From: an uncultured Bacteroidota bacterium
Lineage (GTDB): Bacteria > Bacteroidota > Bacteroidia > NS11-12g > UBA955
Reading direction: 5' to 3'
DNA: 5,975 bases
Assembly (NCBI GenBank): GCA_903959115.1
Contig: CAJBVU010000242.1
Span: 1-5,975 of the forward strand
The notes beneath the pieces were generated by a model that saw only the letters and a list, made by a program, of their open reading frames with translations, was not told the DNA's origin and made no database searches. A program made the position numbers and the translations under genes. Below are positions 5,626-5,975 of the stretch, one piece after another (positions within the stretch are counted from its first letter, which is position 1; each line of letters starts with the position of its first letter).

Positions 5626-5975
5626 TCAGCAAGCATTTCTCGCAACACCACTTCCACTTTATCTGCGTTCGGCAACATCACTGCCTCCATACTCGCATTC
5701 AAAGGAACTGCGGGTACATCCAAACTGCCCATCGTTCTAATTGGCGCATCCAAAAACTGAAAACACTGTTGAGAAATTCTACCCGCCAAAGCCTCAGCAA
5801 AACTATTTCGCAGCGTTTCCTCCGTTAATATCAAAACCTTTCCGTGCTTTTTTGTGATCGATACGATGGCTTCTTCGTCGTAGGGAGCCAATGTACGCAA
5901 ATCCAAAACCTCCACCTGGCCGGCAAGATTTTTCGCCGCATTCATCGCCCAATAAACACCCATACCATAAGTAAC
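5622..5975 (-). CDS. 2-oxoacid dehydrogenase E1, beta-type C-terminal part (partial, runs off right edge)
   Basis: The last 117 residues are visible; the frame stays open through the right edge with VTYGMGVYWA before the first internal Met, so the N-terminus lies outside the window. The sequence fits the transketolase C-terminal domain of thiamine-diphosphate-dependent E1 beta subunits: VEVLDLRTLAPYDEEAI (21-37 of the visible part), KVLILTEETLRNSFAEALAG (46-65), FQFLDAPI (71-78) and the end MLPNADKVEVVLREMLAD. E1 decarboxylates a 2-oxoacid and passes the acyl group to the lipoyl domain of E2. Whether the substrate is pyruvate or a branched-chain 2-oxoacid cannot be told from this part. In Bacteroidota the alpha and beta parts are often fused in one chain, which also cannot be seen here. 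Its stop codon overlaps the stop of the convergent Gre-like gene, so no terminator space exists between them. Confidence 0.88.
   Translation of the reverse strand, partial: VTYGMGVYWAMNAAKNLAGQVEVLDLRTLAPYDEEAIVSITKKHGKVLILTEETLRNSFAEALAGRISQQCFQFLDAPIRTMGSLDVPAVPLNASMEAVMLPNADKVEVVLREMLAD

Noticed and set aside
1..5975. A novel defence, mobile or biosynthetic system
   Set aside because: All seven genes fall in recognisable housekeeping or common families, with no repeats, integrase, transposase or abrupt change in base composition visible by eye.

Overview
The window looks like an ordinary, gene-dense stretch of a Bacteroidota chromosome. Four things point that way. (1) The left end encodes a DUF2723 / GT117-type membrane protein with the WDCGEF motif, a family that is very common in this phylum. 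(2) The GluRS has the KLSKRDGDRLGFPVFPL form of the KMSKS region typical of these bacteria. (3) A small GreA-C-like protein of a Bacteroidota-typical kind is present. (4) Start codons have no convincing Shine-Dalgarno sequences, and several are preceded by the Bacteroidota -7 promoter element TAnnTTTG. This assignment is an inference from recognised families, not from a marker search.

Layout, left to right. 1-788 (-): N-terminal 262 residues of a polytopic GT117/DUF2723 protein that runs off the left end. 853-2397 (-): complete gltX (glutamyl-tRNA synthetase), 64 bp upstream of the GT117 gene and in the same direction. 2430-2876 (+): yqeY-like gene, divergent from gltX across only 32 bp. 2905-3810 (-): FMN-binding flavin-reductase-family protein, convergent with yqeY. 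3847-5082 (-): bifunctional ribBA, 36 bp upstream of the flavin-reductase gene and probably its operon partner. 5161-5625 (+): small Gre-factor-like protein, divergent from ribBA across 78 bp. 5622-5975 (-): C-terminal 117 residues of a 2-oxoacid dehydrogenase E1 beta-type protein running off the right end; its stop overlaps the Gre-like stop. No gap exceeds 78 bp, so there is no long non-coding stretch. I see no tRNA, rRNA, CRISPR, insertion sequence or prophage signal.

How the genes fit together. gltX and yqeY both relate to tRNA charging: GluRS makes Glu-tRNA, and YqeY shares a domain with the tRNA-binding tail of GatB. ribBA supplies both entry reactions of riboflavin synthesis, and the next gene encodes a likely FMN-binding protein. 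The Gre-like protein keeps an acidic pair, DxxE, at the place where GreA carries its cleavage-stimulating residues, so it may act at RNA polymerase.

I did not find a clear new multi-gene system. The best leads are the near-leaderless divergent promoters at 2407-2426 and 5083-5160, where the -7 box lies 4-10 nt from the start codon, and the compact Gre-like protein.
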